Source: Styela clava
Lineage: Eukaryota; Chordata; Ascidiacea; Stolidobranchia; Styelidae
Assembly: GCF_964204865.1 (NCBI RefSeq)
Contig: NC_135252.1
Coordinates: 17,195,383 to 17,259,382 of the forward strand
Direction of reading: 5' to 3'
Length of the DNA: 64,000 nucleotides
Part shown: positions 38,901-49,766 of the stretch, in pieces
Layout of the letters: each line of letters opens with the position of its first letter
Position numbering within the stretch: the stretch's first letter is position 1
The notes under the pieces: model-generated
What the model saw: the letters and a program-made list of their open reading frames with translations, nothing else
The model's database searches: none
Told to the model about the DNA's origin: nothing
Program-made: the position numbers and the translations under genes

Positions 38901-39412
38901 ATGTGTAATAAAATACAATAAAAACACGCAATTGACTCTACTTAGTCCGGCCCGCCACTGCATTTTGAATAATTATTCAAAGTGGCCCGATACCAAAAAT
39001 AATTGCCCAGCCCTGCCCTAACAACTTAACTGTTTTTATCACAAATAATTGTTTTACAGCAAAATGCTCCCGCGGCAATTTTTTATGCTATCACAAATAC
39101 ATGTTTTACAGCAAAATGCTCTTGCGGCGATTCTTCATGCTATCACAAATACGTGTTTTACTGCAAAATGCTCTTGTGGCGAAATTTCCTACAAAGAAAT
39201 TTCCGGACACGACTGTGGACACCTATCCCGTCACAAGTTTTATATATGGCACTTACTATTATTTAACGATAAATTCTTGTTTCAGTTACGAAATTATGAA
39301 AAGTTGTTGGCAATGGATTCCTTCAAATCGTCCTTCGTTCAAAACACTTTCGGATATGCTGAAAAGAAATCAGAATATTCCTGGAACATACGTCAATATT
39401 CAATGTGAATAA
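26969..39412 (+). CDS. Receptor tyrosine kinase gene C (complete, 16 exons)
   Basis: Exons: 26969-27077, 27502-27621, 27697-27790, 28312-28477, 29057-29258, 29611-29780, 30587-30731, 31249-31492, 32863-32991, 34081-34217, 34855-34956, 35602-35774, 36328-36477, 37310-37464, 37922-38062, 39286-39412. The product is about 787 residues with the same domain order as gene B. It differs in the ectodomain (about 27 replacements against 4 silent changes by my count), in the membrane exon (four replacements) and by loss of one codon in the glycine-rich loop: GRGKF-VV where A and B read GRGKFAVV. The remaining kinase exons match genes A and B almost exactly, including HGD. The exon 15 acceptor is TTAG rather than CCAG. 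The reading frame is open throughout, so it is not an obvious pseudogene, but the loop deletion may affect ATP binding. Confidence 0.9.
30100..30383. mobile_element. hAT-type MITE family 2 (unit 2)
   Basis: Duplicated copy of 14659-14949 in the FN3-splitting intron of gene C. Confidence 0.7.
32367..32569 (+). mobile_element. MITE family 1 copy (unit 3)
   Basis: Positional equivalent of the element at 303-506, in the same intron of gene C. Confidence 0.75.
33474..33774. mobile_element. hAT-type MITE family 2, unit 3-specific insertion
   Basis: A 301-bp element with ends cagggctactcaact and agttgaatagccctg, flanked by perfect 8-bp duplications ctatatgg (33466-33473 and 33775-33782). Units 1 and 2 lack it. 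It lies in the intron between the membrane-span and juxtamembrane exons of gene C. Confidence 0.9.
35040..35260 (-). mobile_element. tRNA-derived SINE (unit 3)
   Basis: Equivalent of the SINE at 2860-3080 in gene C, with an intact B box near 35168-35180 and the A-box-like stretch near 35225-35245. The equivalent unit 2 interval (19593-19611) keeps only a short AT-rich replacement. Confidence 0.65.
36556..36734. mobile_element. hAT-type MITE, 179 bp (unit 3)
   Basis: Duplicated copy of the element at 4382-4560, in gene C. Confidence 0.75.
38371..39015. mobile_element. Non-autonomous hAT element (unit 3)
   Basis: Duplicated copy of the element at 6214-6859, in the last intron of gene C, one base shorter. 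Confidence 0.85.
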
Positions 39413-39422
39413 AAATATGTGA

Positions 39423-39428
39423 AATAAA
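39423..39428 (+). promoter_or_regulatory. Polyadenylation signal of gene C
   Basis: AATAAA lies 10 bases after the gene C stop codon. A unit-specific insertion begins about 14 bases further on, so the cleavage site sequence may differ from that of genes A and B. Confidence 0.5.
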
Positions 39429-40245
39429 GATCTGGTGGAACTGTAATTTAGGAAGCAATGCGAGTTGGGGCAACATTTCGCTTTATTTAAGTCAACAAAT
39501 AATTTATTAGTAAATAAGGATCTACTCGGACCAATAATTCAAATATAACAAGCAAAAATATTGATTTTTTGTCACTGTATTTTTGAGTGTGGTATATATA
39601 TGCAGTGATGAGCAGGAAAAATCGTAACAACCATAACGTAACTAATTCGTGAAAATATATTATATTTACAGTCCACGGACGCTTTCCCCGAGTTGTGTTT
39701 TTTCTTAAAAAATGACATATTTTCATAAAGTTCATCGCCATGTAACATTTGAAACTTATCCAGCAGACCAGACACTTATTTTAATCAGACAGATTTTCAG
39801 GCGCGATTGTGAATATTGTCTTGTTTATTTATTTTTGGGTTTTGATAATATTTCCAAAATACTAGTATAAATAAAATGAATTGCCAGAATATACGACGCT
39901 AAAATCTGTTGTCATTACTTTATAACATCTGTTTGATTAATTTTGAATAAAATGGTGTTTTTGAAGCGCTCAACCTGCCGGTACTTGAAAACCCTTTTCA
40001 AAATAAGCGTGGAAAATATCATAATGATTAGATATGGACGTTTTCCCTATCTTTGTCCCCAGAAAATTCCTCCTCATACTTCACTTTTGCACACAATTTT
40101 ACGCCTGTTTTGAGAGTGTTGTGGAATGTTAGCTTTTTTCAACTGGTTTACATGTTTGAAACCAAAATTTATGTTAGAGTTATTCGTAACAAATACTGAT
40201 AGCTAATTTATCCCAGTCTTATCTATCTCATAGTCTGCGAGCCTT

Positions 40246-40575
40246 TGTAGCGAATGTGCATTGTGTAACTATGGATTATAATGTATTTGACCCTTTCATA
40301 TTAATAGCATGTAATATTTCACAAAATAGGCCGCATTATGTTTCGCAACAGCGATAATGCATTCGCTCCATGTATTGCCTTTCTCGTTTCGACCACGTAT
40401 CGTTTCCGGTTTGCCGAGAATGCTCTATAATATTGTGTTTTGTTTCACTCGATATATGACTTGTGATCTGACCGTAATCTTACTGCATTAAGAATTAAGT
40501 GTGTACAATTTTATCTGTATTTGGAATTTGGATCGTGCATCTTTTCAATAATATACAACAATTCGACAATCAACA
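40246..40575 (+). mobile_element. Solo LTR (unit 3)
   Basis: Single LTR copy equivalent to 24472-24799, at the same position in the truncated third unit. Confidence 0.6.
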
Positions 40576-41154
40576 TCGTGTGCTTATTATCACCTGAGGG
40601 AATCCAGATTGGAGTCACATTCCATAACACGTGAAATTAATGGGAATCGAACTTTGAATATTAGGGTGAACAGTCTTTATCCCTAAGACCGCATCTTGTC
40701 TCCCTATACCTTATTTATGATCACTACAACTGAAGTAAAGATTCCGTGGGGAAATACGAAAACGAGACAATGTTTACAACCTTACTTGAATATCTGTCCG
40801 ATTGACAAAAGTGTCCAAGCGTCTGCAGAAATTGTAACCATGTCTCCCTCAACCTTTCTATCTATGACACGTTGCCTATCTACACAACCTTCCTATCCTC
40901 GACCTACTACCCCATCTCTTCCAACCTTCCTATCCTAGGCCCACTGCCTATCTACCTCAACCTTCCTATCTTAGACCCACCGCCGTACACTACCCCCTAA
41001 TTAGTCTCATTCAATCATCTCATTGGCATACTCGAGCCGTATAAAAACCTGATAGTTTGCATAATCACAGGCAAACAAGGTAGCGTGTGATGACCGTAGC
41101 GTATGGTGGAGCATGGTTAGACTAAGTAGGGCGTAATATAGGGGGCGGATCGAA

Positions 41155-41490
41155 GATAAGTGGGTTGAGGGAGCTAAAGCAGTGGCATTGGATAAGAAGT
41201 TTGAGGGGGATCGTCCAGTGGGTCAAAGAGATGGGGAGGTAGGCAGTGGATTGAGGGGGATAGAGGAGTAGATCGGGATAGTAAGGTTGGGGGCGGTAGG
41301 CAGTGGGTTGGGGGACGTAGGATAGGAAGAGATAAGGTAGTGGGTCGAGGATCAGATGGTTGGAAGAGATAGATCAGTCGGTCGAGAATAGAAACGTCGA
41401 GAGACATAGGCAGTGGGTTAAGGCAGATAGGACAGCGAGTCATAAATAATGGGAAGGTTGAGGTAGATAGGCAGTGGTTCTAGGATAAAA
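41155..41490 (-). repeat. Inverted, diverged minisatellite-related tract
   Basis: Read on the minus strand this G-rich stretch contains repeated ccactgcctatctacctc, cctatcc and gaccgac-like words matching the minisatellite and its trailing degenerate copy (9131-9800), with many substitutions. It is about 155 bp beyond the end of the tandem array, in the opposite orientation. Confidence 0.65.
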
Positions 41491-43744
41491 AGTTTTCAAT
41501 TGCAAAAATTGCAATTGTTTCCCGAGTCACCACCCATGTAGTGAAGACGGACTTTTCTTCCGTGTTTACCATTTTGCTATTTCAGGGCGCCTTGAAAACC
41601 AACAGCGTTGCCACTCTACAACATGCTTTGGAGTCAAAAGTCTTCAAGTTGACGGAGACGTAATTCCATACCTTCAATAGTGATAATAAAAGTCGAAATG
41701 ATCGTCAGAAACTCATAGCATGAGTTTACAAAGCGTTTCTAACAGTGTATTGAAGGCGGCTTGCAAATGCGGCGCGGCGCATCGTGCTAGGCGGTATGAA
41801 TTAATGAATACGCTCTTAACCACTTTGATGACCCTGCGGAGATAATTATGTTCGAGAGTATTGCTAGCCGTAAGGTGGTTTACTTCACCGCTGGTAGGTC
41901 ACGTCTTACTCCGCCAAGCTCATATGAAACAAATCCCTGGCTAACTAATCCCATATCTGACATGGACTGGTAACCGGGCGAGAGATCGTGGTTCATCATA
42001 TTATTAAGACGTACAATCGGCTTATTAGTAAAATGTTATTATGCGCCGCTTCAACCAACACAGTGGAAGCTCACTACATCACGACAATCCAACGGACTAC
42101 ATAGCGAATCTTAACCGCTAACATATCACAAGGTGCACTGGATCTTAATTTGAAGCAATCCGATAAAACTAGACTTTGTATTAATTTATTTGCGAATATG
42201 AATTACAGGGGTATACATGGCAACGAAAACACCAGAGAGCAGTAGAGTACATAATAATGCACCTAGTTTTGAAGAGGGTTCTTGAGCGATTGAAGAAAGA
42301 AACGGCTGTGAATGAGTAGCAAAATGAAAAAATGCCAAACAAACATTTTCATCCAATACAATTATGCTTATTTGAAACAAATTTAGTTAGACGTTTATAA
42401 GGGATTGAAAATCACATCAGAATAGTACAGATTCAAATGAATTAATGAACTATCACGATAAAAATGAATATGTGAAACATTTTGGCAGCAAATAGTCGAT
42501 TTCAAGCTCAAGAATATGACACAGTTGAATGTTAAAACTTTCCACTAGTCCATTGAAAGACTAACCACAGCAAACATAAATTCAATATAATAATAATAAT
42601 TAAATAACAATAAGTACGATAAGGCATCGAAATATTGCTGAGATGCTAATGTAACAGAATCAGAGTTGTAGCAATTAGCAATATTAATCGTTATTGCTTA
42701 ACCAGTTTCATCACAGCATAGGGCATACAAAATTGATTTCTGACACCATAATCCAATTTTCTCCAAAACCACAGAAAGTTAGAGACCCATTGACAAATGA
42801 GAGCATATATATAGCTATGTAAATTATCCAACTTTGCAAAATAAAACATGACCACACATGAAGTTTCTCATTAATAAGCGTAAGTACGAAAAAGCTGAAA
42901 ATACCAGAAAAACTATTCATTTAAAGTATATCTAATTATTTCAACAATTACAATCAATTGACCAATTATTTTGATATTTTCCATCCCTCACATCCATACC
43001 TGCGTATGATACTAGCAAGATATGTGATTGCATTTGCAAACACTGCAAAATAAAACATGACAACACATAGAATTTCTTAGTAAATTTTTCAAAGGTGAGT
43101 AGAGAAAAATCTGTACATACCAGAAAAACAATTTATTTAAAGTCTGTTTAAATCATTTCAACAATTACAATCAATTGAACCAATTATTTTGACAGTTTGT
43201 ACCCCTTATATTCAAGCCTGGGTGTAATACAAGCAAGATAATATGTAAATGCATTTGCAAACACTGTGAATTATTGATGATCTGATTGTTACTCGCATGA
43301 ATTAAGATGAAATTTAAGTTTCAACAGCTAAGTTCTTCTATGACTTCAGGAAAATAAAACTGTTTACGACAAGAAAACTGCAATAAGAGGAATCGATCCT
43401 CAAATTGGATTTGATTTGTATTCATTCGTTTTTTATTATGAGATTAAAAACTCAGGTTCCAAGAAATTTATATCAATTATTCATACTATAATACCAAACT
43501 GAAAATTTATTCAAGATAATTTCACCATAGGAAAGTGATGTTTATTGCTTTCATCGGAAATCAAATCAAACCTGTCGAGAGCAATTTCTTAATATACCTG
43601 GGAGTACACAAGTTATGATATGTGGCAGCTTAAATACTTCAGGCTGATGAGCAAATGGAACTATAAGTGTATAAATGACCTGGCAGCATAAAATCCTACA
43701 TAAATAGGCCATGCACCTTGAACTTGAAAATTGCATCGTTTCGT
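41491..43744. other. Single-copy intergenic, no supported gene
   Basis: Nothing recognisable encodes protein. A near-repeat pair at about 42840-42960 and 43045-43200 (gcaaaataaaacatga-acaca, then caacaattacaatcaattga) is an imperfect tandem duplication about 200 bp apart. A minus-strand frame at 42186-42380 has a hydrophobic stretch but no splice or homology support. Confidence 0.45.
41935..42000 (-). repeat. Dispersed repeat copy
   Basis: The reverse complement (gaaccacgat...cggttaccagtccatgtc...atgggattagttag) matches 48215-48280 and, less well, 48440-48500. The family is not identified. Confidence 0.55.
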
Positions 43745-43750
43745 TTTATT
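43745..43750 (-). promoter_or_regulatory. Polyadenylation signal of PPP1R2
   Basis: AATAAA on the minus strand, about 15 bases after the stop codon at 43765-43767. Confidence 0.5.
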
Positions 43751-43764
43751 AACGTTATAAGTAA

Positions 43765-46700
43765 TCAGTCATCATCGTCCTCTGCCATTTCTTTTGCTAA
43801 AAGTTCTCTTGCTTTTTTCATTTCTTCTTTCATATTGTAATGTTTCTTACGAGCAGCTTCAAATTTATCTTTCTTCTCTGTAAATACAACAATCACTGTG
43901 GTGTGGTTCATGAAATAAATGTTGAAAAATCGCTCCCGACTATTATGGTATATTGACGGTGCTCGAGAACTGTGTGTACCAATAAGGAGGCAACTAATTT
44001 TGTTCGCCTACTTTACATCAAGTTGTATAAAGGCACTGAAACCTATGGGCAGGGAATATATTCATTTGGCTAACGCAGACAGTCCCTGAACTCATAATAG
44101 AACTGAATTTAAGAAAATTGGAATAAAATTATGGCCTAACCCTAGCCTGGTACACACACTATGGGACACGGGAGAATCATATTGACTTTTCCAAATAAAC
44201 ATATAGAAATACATGTCGTGGGCGAGGTGGCCAAGTGTTTAGGGTTGCAAGTTTTATGCATTGCAGGTACAAATCCAAAGCAGACAACGCCAGACAACCT
44301 CATCCAGGGTGTAAGGCACTAGGAAAACGATGCTGAACTGCAAAGATCCCATGACTACATTGTCCTTTTAAAATTGAGTGGTGGAAAATATTAATGACTG
44401 CTTATACCGAGCCTTATTCCATATAAATAAATCATATAAAAAAGTGCTACATCATCTTAAAGAAAGGATTAATCTCCTATCGAGTACAAAACCCAATAGA
44501 ATTCCAGTTACATTGAATTTGTTTCCCATTATCAAGTATTGCGGTAAATGAATCTTATCTGAATTTGCTCATAATTTTCATTTAAGAGAAAGCCTCATTT
44601 AAAAATATTGTACATACATTTAAGATGGTTGAAATTGTGTGAGACTTATATTTACTGAAATTTAATCAACAGATACACTATGAGAGTGCAGAACAAATCA
44701 AATCAACCACATATTTTGTGGGTGCGCCTCGTAGTTACAGTAAATCCCTGGACATGAATACATTGGCACTGCAAGTTGAAGACCCCCCCATTTATTAACT
44801 CGGTTATGCAATGTTAAAACTGGAATGTTCTTGTCTTTTCGAAAAAATATCAGTGGCTTTTTGTATCAGTGGCTTTTTGTACAGAGCCTTGCTTGAAGAA
44901 CAGGCATGAATGCATCACACAAAAAAATCAATTCAAGGGATGTAAAAGTTCATACGTTTAGCTTGTGGTGACATAAATTTATCTTCATCCTCATCACCAC
45001 TGCTTACTGTTCGAGCTCTATGATGGTGATGGTGAGATTCTTCAGATGACGCTAACCTGGAATGAGAATAGTATTGTGGTAAACAGGATTCAAAAATACA
45101 AAATATTATCAATGTACTCGGTACAAGAAATAAGGCATATCAAAATAGGGAAGCAAAAATTTTTTACAAGGCTACCAAACATATAATTGCTGATATATTC
45201 AAAATTGGGGTTTATTTTATAGGCAAGAGAGTGATACACGTTAACCACTGGTTGCTAATACCACCTCCACTACTATTACAAAAGGCCAAGAATTTCGAAG
45301 AATCAGTGACAATTTCTAGGAAAAAAAATGAACTGGTAATCAGATGAGACATAGTAGACTGCATTAGGTGAATAAGCTATCGTATCAGATTTATTCTCAT
45401 GGGAACAAAATTTAATCGAATGTAAAATATATAACCCATAAATGTCTTCAATTTGTTAAAAATATAAATAAATTTTTTATTATACTATACAAAACTATTT
45501 GGTACTCGCGAAGTATGTGAACCAAGAAGGCGGATACCGAAACATAGTACGTGTACCAGGTTAGGGTTTAGGCGATAATTTTATTCCAATTTTCCTCATT
45601 TTAGTTCTATTACGAGTTCGGGGCATAGCCAAGTGACTCCTGCTGTATTTGTTCCTGAAATTATGGCCTGACCCTAACCTGGTACACATACTCCGTTCCG
45701 ATGTCCGCCCTCTTGGTTCACATACTTTGGGGGAGTTCCAACCATTTTACTATGCCAAATAAAAGAGTTCGAATTGTATTACAAAATTTTAACAACATCG
45801 TTAGGTAATAGTAGGAGAAGCAGAAAAATAACAAAGCTCCACAATTAACCTTCTCGCTAGCTCATCAGGATCAACTGCTTCTGGTTCAACATCATCCCTG
45901 TCATGTCGATAAGGAGTTTTTGGTTCATCAATTTTCATATGACCATAATCCTTGTCTGGAGGATGATATGTAGCAAGTATATTCATTTCATCAAATCTTG
46001 CAGCATCTTTGCTGTAAACATTGTAAGAAAAGTTAAAATCAATGGCTGAAAACATGTCTAAAAATGTAACATTTTCTAACAATACAAATAGGCGTTTTTT
46101 CAAGTTAATACCCCATCCACGCATTCTGTATAAGTCTTGGAATTATCAACCAAATAATGAAATATTTCTACATTTTTCAAAAAAGTCCCTGGGAACTATG
46201 ATTTCATCCTAACTGTGGCAACAATTTTATTTCATAGGGAATAAGCGCATACCAAACTACATATCCCCTTTTTAATTAGCTGACTGAAAATTACCTATCG
46301 GATGCGATACTTATAACATAAACTATGTCTAAACTGTTGCCAAATCCTTCCATCTAACAGGAGGGTTGATTTTGTTAAAAGCAAGATAAAACCCATGTAA
46401 ATCTTAATAATGATTTGAAGAAATTGTTTTCATGGGTAACGTTAACTCTCTTTGACATAGTCAAACTTGATAAAAGTAGCGAGTTTATCACATTTCTCAG
46501 TTCAAAAACAGCCATATCCCATCACTACCAGCAAACGATAATAATATCAAATCAAATAATATTTATTTTCAACAAAACCATAAATAAATAAAATGAAAGA
46601 TTTGCTTAGAAACTAAATTGTTTCAAAATAAACGTTTGGCATGAAATCTAATCTGAAATATTATTCAATTTGTTTTGCTCGCTTTTCAATTTCCTGATAA

Positions 46701-47864
46701 ACCATCAGACTTGCAATTGCATCAAGGGCAGCATATTCAAGCTGAGCTGAAGATAACGGATAAGATGTCCAATCTCCTTTCCTAATATCATCTATCTTTG
46801 GCAATTCTTGGCCAAAAAGAAATGTAACAAGCCGTGCAAGACTCCATTTTTCACTAGATCTTGTAACTTTGTTGGCAAAATCTCCCAGCTCAAGCACTCC
46901 ACTTTTTGGATAGCAAATATCAAAGTCTCGACAAAGTTTATAAAGATCTCCTTGCACGTTGAGACCAACTTTAATTATATCATTTCTTTCAACCAATTTT
47001 TTTAGGGATGTTGGAAGAAAGCCAATGCACGAAATATGAAAAACGAAACATCTTCGCATTGGGTCATCACATATTTGAATGACTGCGGTAGGTGGTTCTT
47101 TTTCACACAAGTATTTTACAGGCCATTCAATATCAAATCCAATATATGTTTTAGCATTTATGCTATCCAAAAAGTCACTGCAAATTGAATTACAATCATT
47201 CTCGTTATGTGAGTAAATGATTTGACAAGTTGAAGGAATCTTGAGAATAGGAAATGTTATCTTTGAATTGCCTTGCCCCTTCGCTTTTCCTTTTTGCATC
47301 CAGGCAGGAAGTTTTCTCACTTTTTTGCTGTCAATTCACAATTTTATAGAAAAAAAACGTTAGGGCCAGTAGTGTATTTAGATTTCGCTTGAATCTGGAA
47401 TGTCTGAAACAATGACAAATTGAAAGCCAGCAACTTAATCAGACAGTTTTAATGCTCAATACGCATCCTATTTCAGTATTTTCTGTGCATTTTAATTGGA
47501 TGAATGAGATTAACATTAAGATCTTTATCTCTTGACCTCATAAAATATAGTCGAGAATAAATAAGCTAAATATTGAATCCCTGCAGTAAAGAATCAGCAA
47601 AGAGAAAAGTGCTTCAATTTGAAAGACAGTTACAATACCGGTACGGTACCGGTACCGACTGACAGAGTTATATAATTCTTTTCTTTTTAAATTAAAAAAT
47701 ACAGAAATAGGCTACTGCCTATTTCTAAATTAAAAAATAAAAATAGGCCTAGTTCACTTAACACTTGAAACTCACCTTTTAAGGTCAATTTGATCATGAT
47801 TTGATTTTGAAGTTTTTAATATCCCTCTTACTGGAGTCCCATCAGACTTTGATGTAGTCGCCAT
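43765..47864 (-). CDS. PPP1R2: Protein phosphatase 1 inhibitor 2
   Basis: Four exons in minus order: 47864-47776, 46011-45850, 45056-44956, 43877-43765. All GT/AG and phases join, giving 154 residues. The protein carries the three PP1-contact elements of inhibitor-2: an N-terminal RGILK motif (KGILK in vertebrates), the conserved block [18 protein letters not shown] followed by MKIDEP and KTPY (the GSK3 site region), and the C-terminal helix with [16 protein letters not shown] ending in an acidic tail. A His-rich stretch (SHHHHHRA) lies in exon 3. It is shorter than the roughly 205-residue human protein, mainly in the linkers. The role by family is binding and regulating the PP1 catalytic subunit in cytosol and nucleus. 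A Werner-type exonuclease exon lies inside intron 1; introns 2 and 3 hold MITE family 1 copies, and intron 3 also a SINE. Confidence 0.93.
43958..44170 (-). mobile_element. MITE family 1 copy in PPP1R2 intron 3
   Basis: Reverse-oriented, diverged copy of the family at 303-506, with end words gtgtgtaccaata and cctggtacacacact and the shared internal block aattttgttcgcctacttta. The unit and its direction are clear; exact ends are approximate. Confidence 0.7.
44210..44350 (+). mobile_element. tRNA-derived SINE in PPP1R2 intron 3
   Basis: An A-box-like stretch (ggcgaggtggccaagtgttt, about 44221) and a B box (ggtacaaatcc, about 44266) are spaced as in a tRNA promoter. They are followed by aacctcatccagggtgtaa, shared with the SINEs in the array. 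The tRNA-like head appears to start near 44215. Confidence 0.65.
45501..45738. mobile_element. MITE family 1 copy with long inverted repeats
   Basis: Related to the family at 51435-51652 but with terminal inverted repeats of about 85 bp: words such as agtatgtgaaccaagaagg and cctggtacacatact reappear in complement at the other end. Lies in PPP1R2 intron 2. Confidence 0.7.
46661..47327 (-). CDS. Werner-type 3'-5' exonuclease (DEDDy), main coding exon
   Basis: The exon opens after an acceptor at 47328-47330 and runs to a stop at 46661, encoding 221 residues beginning (S)[11 protein letters not shown]. It has the DnaQ-like DEDDy motifs: IGFDIEW (Asp and Glu), [12 protein letters not shown] (second Asp), and [14 protein letters not shown] (Tyr and Asp). 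LPAWM matches the N-terminal segment before the exonuclease domain of WRN. No helicase part follows, so it resembles the stand-alone WRN exonucleases of flies and plants. An in-frame stop lies just upstream and no ATG precedes [10 protein letters not shown], so an upstream exon must supply the start unless translation begins at the internal Met. Exon 1 of PPP1R2 (47864-47776) fits in phase, giving 251 residues; a separate leader exon is the alternative. Confidence 0.85.
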
Positions 47865-49766
47865 ATTTTCAATGAAATGTAACACTGCCGTAGTTTATAA
47901 CTAATCACAGGGGTAGAAGCAGCAATAACTGCGCCAAACAAGAGAATATGAAAGATCTATCTTTTTCTTTCTATGCGAACGACAAAGACTGGAAGACGGC
48001 ACGAACACAAAGGCAACTACGAGAGTTGCAAATGCCGAACCTTGACCTCAATAACTGAATTGTTGTTGATCTATCTAAAAATATAATATTGCGCCACCAC
48101 AAGGCATTAAGCCAGATTAGTCCCACACCTTTTTGACAAAGACAACGTTCACTGCTCTGTGTTCACTGGATAGGATTTACATACTCATCCCGGGGGAGAG
48201 GAAAGCCGATAACACGGCTTAATCATACGAACCACGTCCTCTCGTCCGGTTACCAGTCAATGTCGAGTATGGGATTAATTATCCAGTTATTTATTTTCGG
48301 ATGCAGGCACTGTATTTTCTTTCGAGCACTTAGCCTGTACCAGTACGTGCTTTCCAATCGTAAATCGTATGAAAGAAAGGATAGTATAAAAAAATTTATC
48401 ATGTGGGAGAGGGAAGCCTATAAGACGACCTAATCATATGACGAACCACGTCTAGTTATCAATCCATAACGAGTATGGGATCACGGTCGGCTTACCATAT
48501 ATAAGTGTATATATATATGAAACAAAAAAAAACGGGACAGCGCGGATCGAAGAAACATTATTTCGACTCCTAGGCTTTGTAATATTCAACTCGTTAGAAA
48601 ACATGAGTTTTTTTCAGCATTTCGAATAATTTAACAGCGGTAGAGCTGACATTTGATGCTGAATTAAACTATATATTATTGGACACGTAGTGGACATAGC
48701 GATCCAATGAACTAGTGAAGTGAGTTGCAAATAAGTGATATGTGGACTTCTTTCATTAGCAAAAAAAATTGAATCCCGTCTAAATTACGGTAATTAGCAA
48801 GTTATTTGATTTAAATGAACGGACTTAATGGTAGAGGAAGCCGTAACCGACCAGCGGCGAAGAGTAGGCTAATCAGTGATTTATTTCTTCATCATGCTGA
48901 AAGTACTAACTCTGCATACACAAATTAAAGAAAATACAAATAAATCGCACTCCGGAATGAAAGGAGACGCCGAAAACCAAAACTGGTTATTGAGCGGCAG
49001 GAGCAATCTTCTCGCACAAAATTATCTCCTACGAGATTCGAATTAATTAATGGTGTGATTGCGAGCGTATTCCCAAAGCCACTCCGTCGAGCCGAGAAAG
49101 TTGTTAAAACGTTTAGGAACAGAGAAACTTAGTCAGTCAATCGTCTGTCATCATAAAAATCTGTGATCTGTGTCAAAAAAATGATACAGCAAATAAGTAC
49201 CATTAACGTTACCTGTGTGACAGGTGTTGTGGGGAATCTACAGGGATCTTTCAGTGACGACACTACAACGCTGGTACAGGTTTGGTGTAAAAAAGTAACT
49301 GCATATGCTACAACTATGGAGTAGTTATGATAGCAAACAACAATCACGGCAAATATTTGCACTGACGAAATTCTTGAAAAACAATGCATACAAAATACAA
49401 AGAAATAATTTATATTTTGAAAGAGCTTACTTTTTTGTTGGGTTGTTGTTGCGACTAACTAATTATTTATCGATTCCAAATTTTTTACTACTCAAAAAAA
49501 AAAGTTGTCACTACAAAACCAACCGCGGTGTTGATGATTTATACCTATATTTAAAATATAAAAAACTCTTGGATACCCTAAATCTCTAAAATAGGTAAAT
49601 ATTTATGGTCATGAATAAACTCTGGCTCAGTAAAGTTTCATAGCGATCAATAAGGAAAAACAAGGAAGTTGGATCCGATTATTGGAGGACATATCCAAAG
49701 GTACAACGCAACAATCGGGGTCGGTGATTCCTACAAAAGAGATGATAATTGTTGATATATATATAT
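47865..49766. other. Intergenic, upstream of PPP1R2
   Basis: Contains the presumed PPP1R2 promoter just above 47864 and the dispersed repeats at 48175-48500. No further exon could be supported on either strand. Confidence 0.45.
48175..48500 (+). repeat. Two dispersed repeat copies in tandem
   Basis: gggagaggaaagccgata...gaaccacgtc...gagtatgggat near 48190-48275 recurs in diverged form near 48407-48485, and in reverse at 41935-42000. No coding potential. Possibly SINE-derived, but no pol III boxes were seen. Confidence 0.5.

Larger units (their letters stand above)
31977..40999 (+). repeat. Tandem segmental duplication, unit 3 (truncated)
   Basis: This copy aligns with units 1 and 2 from 31977 to 40999 and then diverges abruptly inside the hAT transposase remnant, so no fourth gene begins. 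It carries the 3' half of gene C. Unit-specific features are an unoccupied site (32715-32723) where units 1 and 2 carry a 188-bp transposon, a 301-bp hAT MITE at 33474-33774, one minisatellite copy, and a roughly 65-bp insertion near 39442-39507 after the kinase stop codon. Confidence 0.95.

Noticed and set aside
26969..39412. Gene C as a pseudogene
   Set aside because: All sixteen exons keep frame and splice sites; the glycine-loop change removes exactly one codon.
41174..41443. Minus-strand Pro/Leu-rich 89-residue frame
   Set aside because: It is the translation of the decayed minisatellite-related tract.
42186..42380. Minus-strand 64-residue frame with a hydrophobic segment
   Set aside because: No ATG context, upstream exon or family match; it could be a terminal exon of a membrane protein but cannot be supported.
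45801..46124. 107-residue minus-strand frame as a separate gene
   Set aside because: Its centre is exon 2 of PPP1R2; the ends run into introns beyond the acceptor at 46012-46014 and the donor at 45849.
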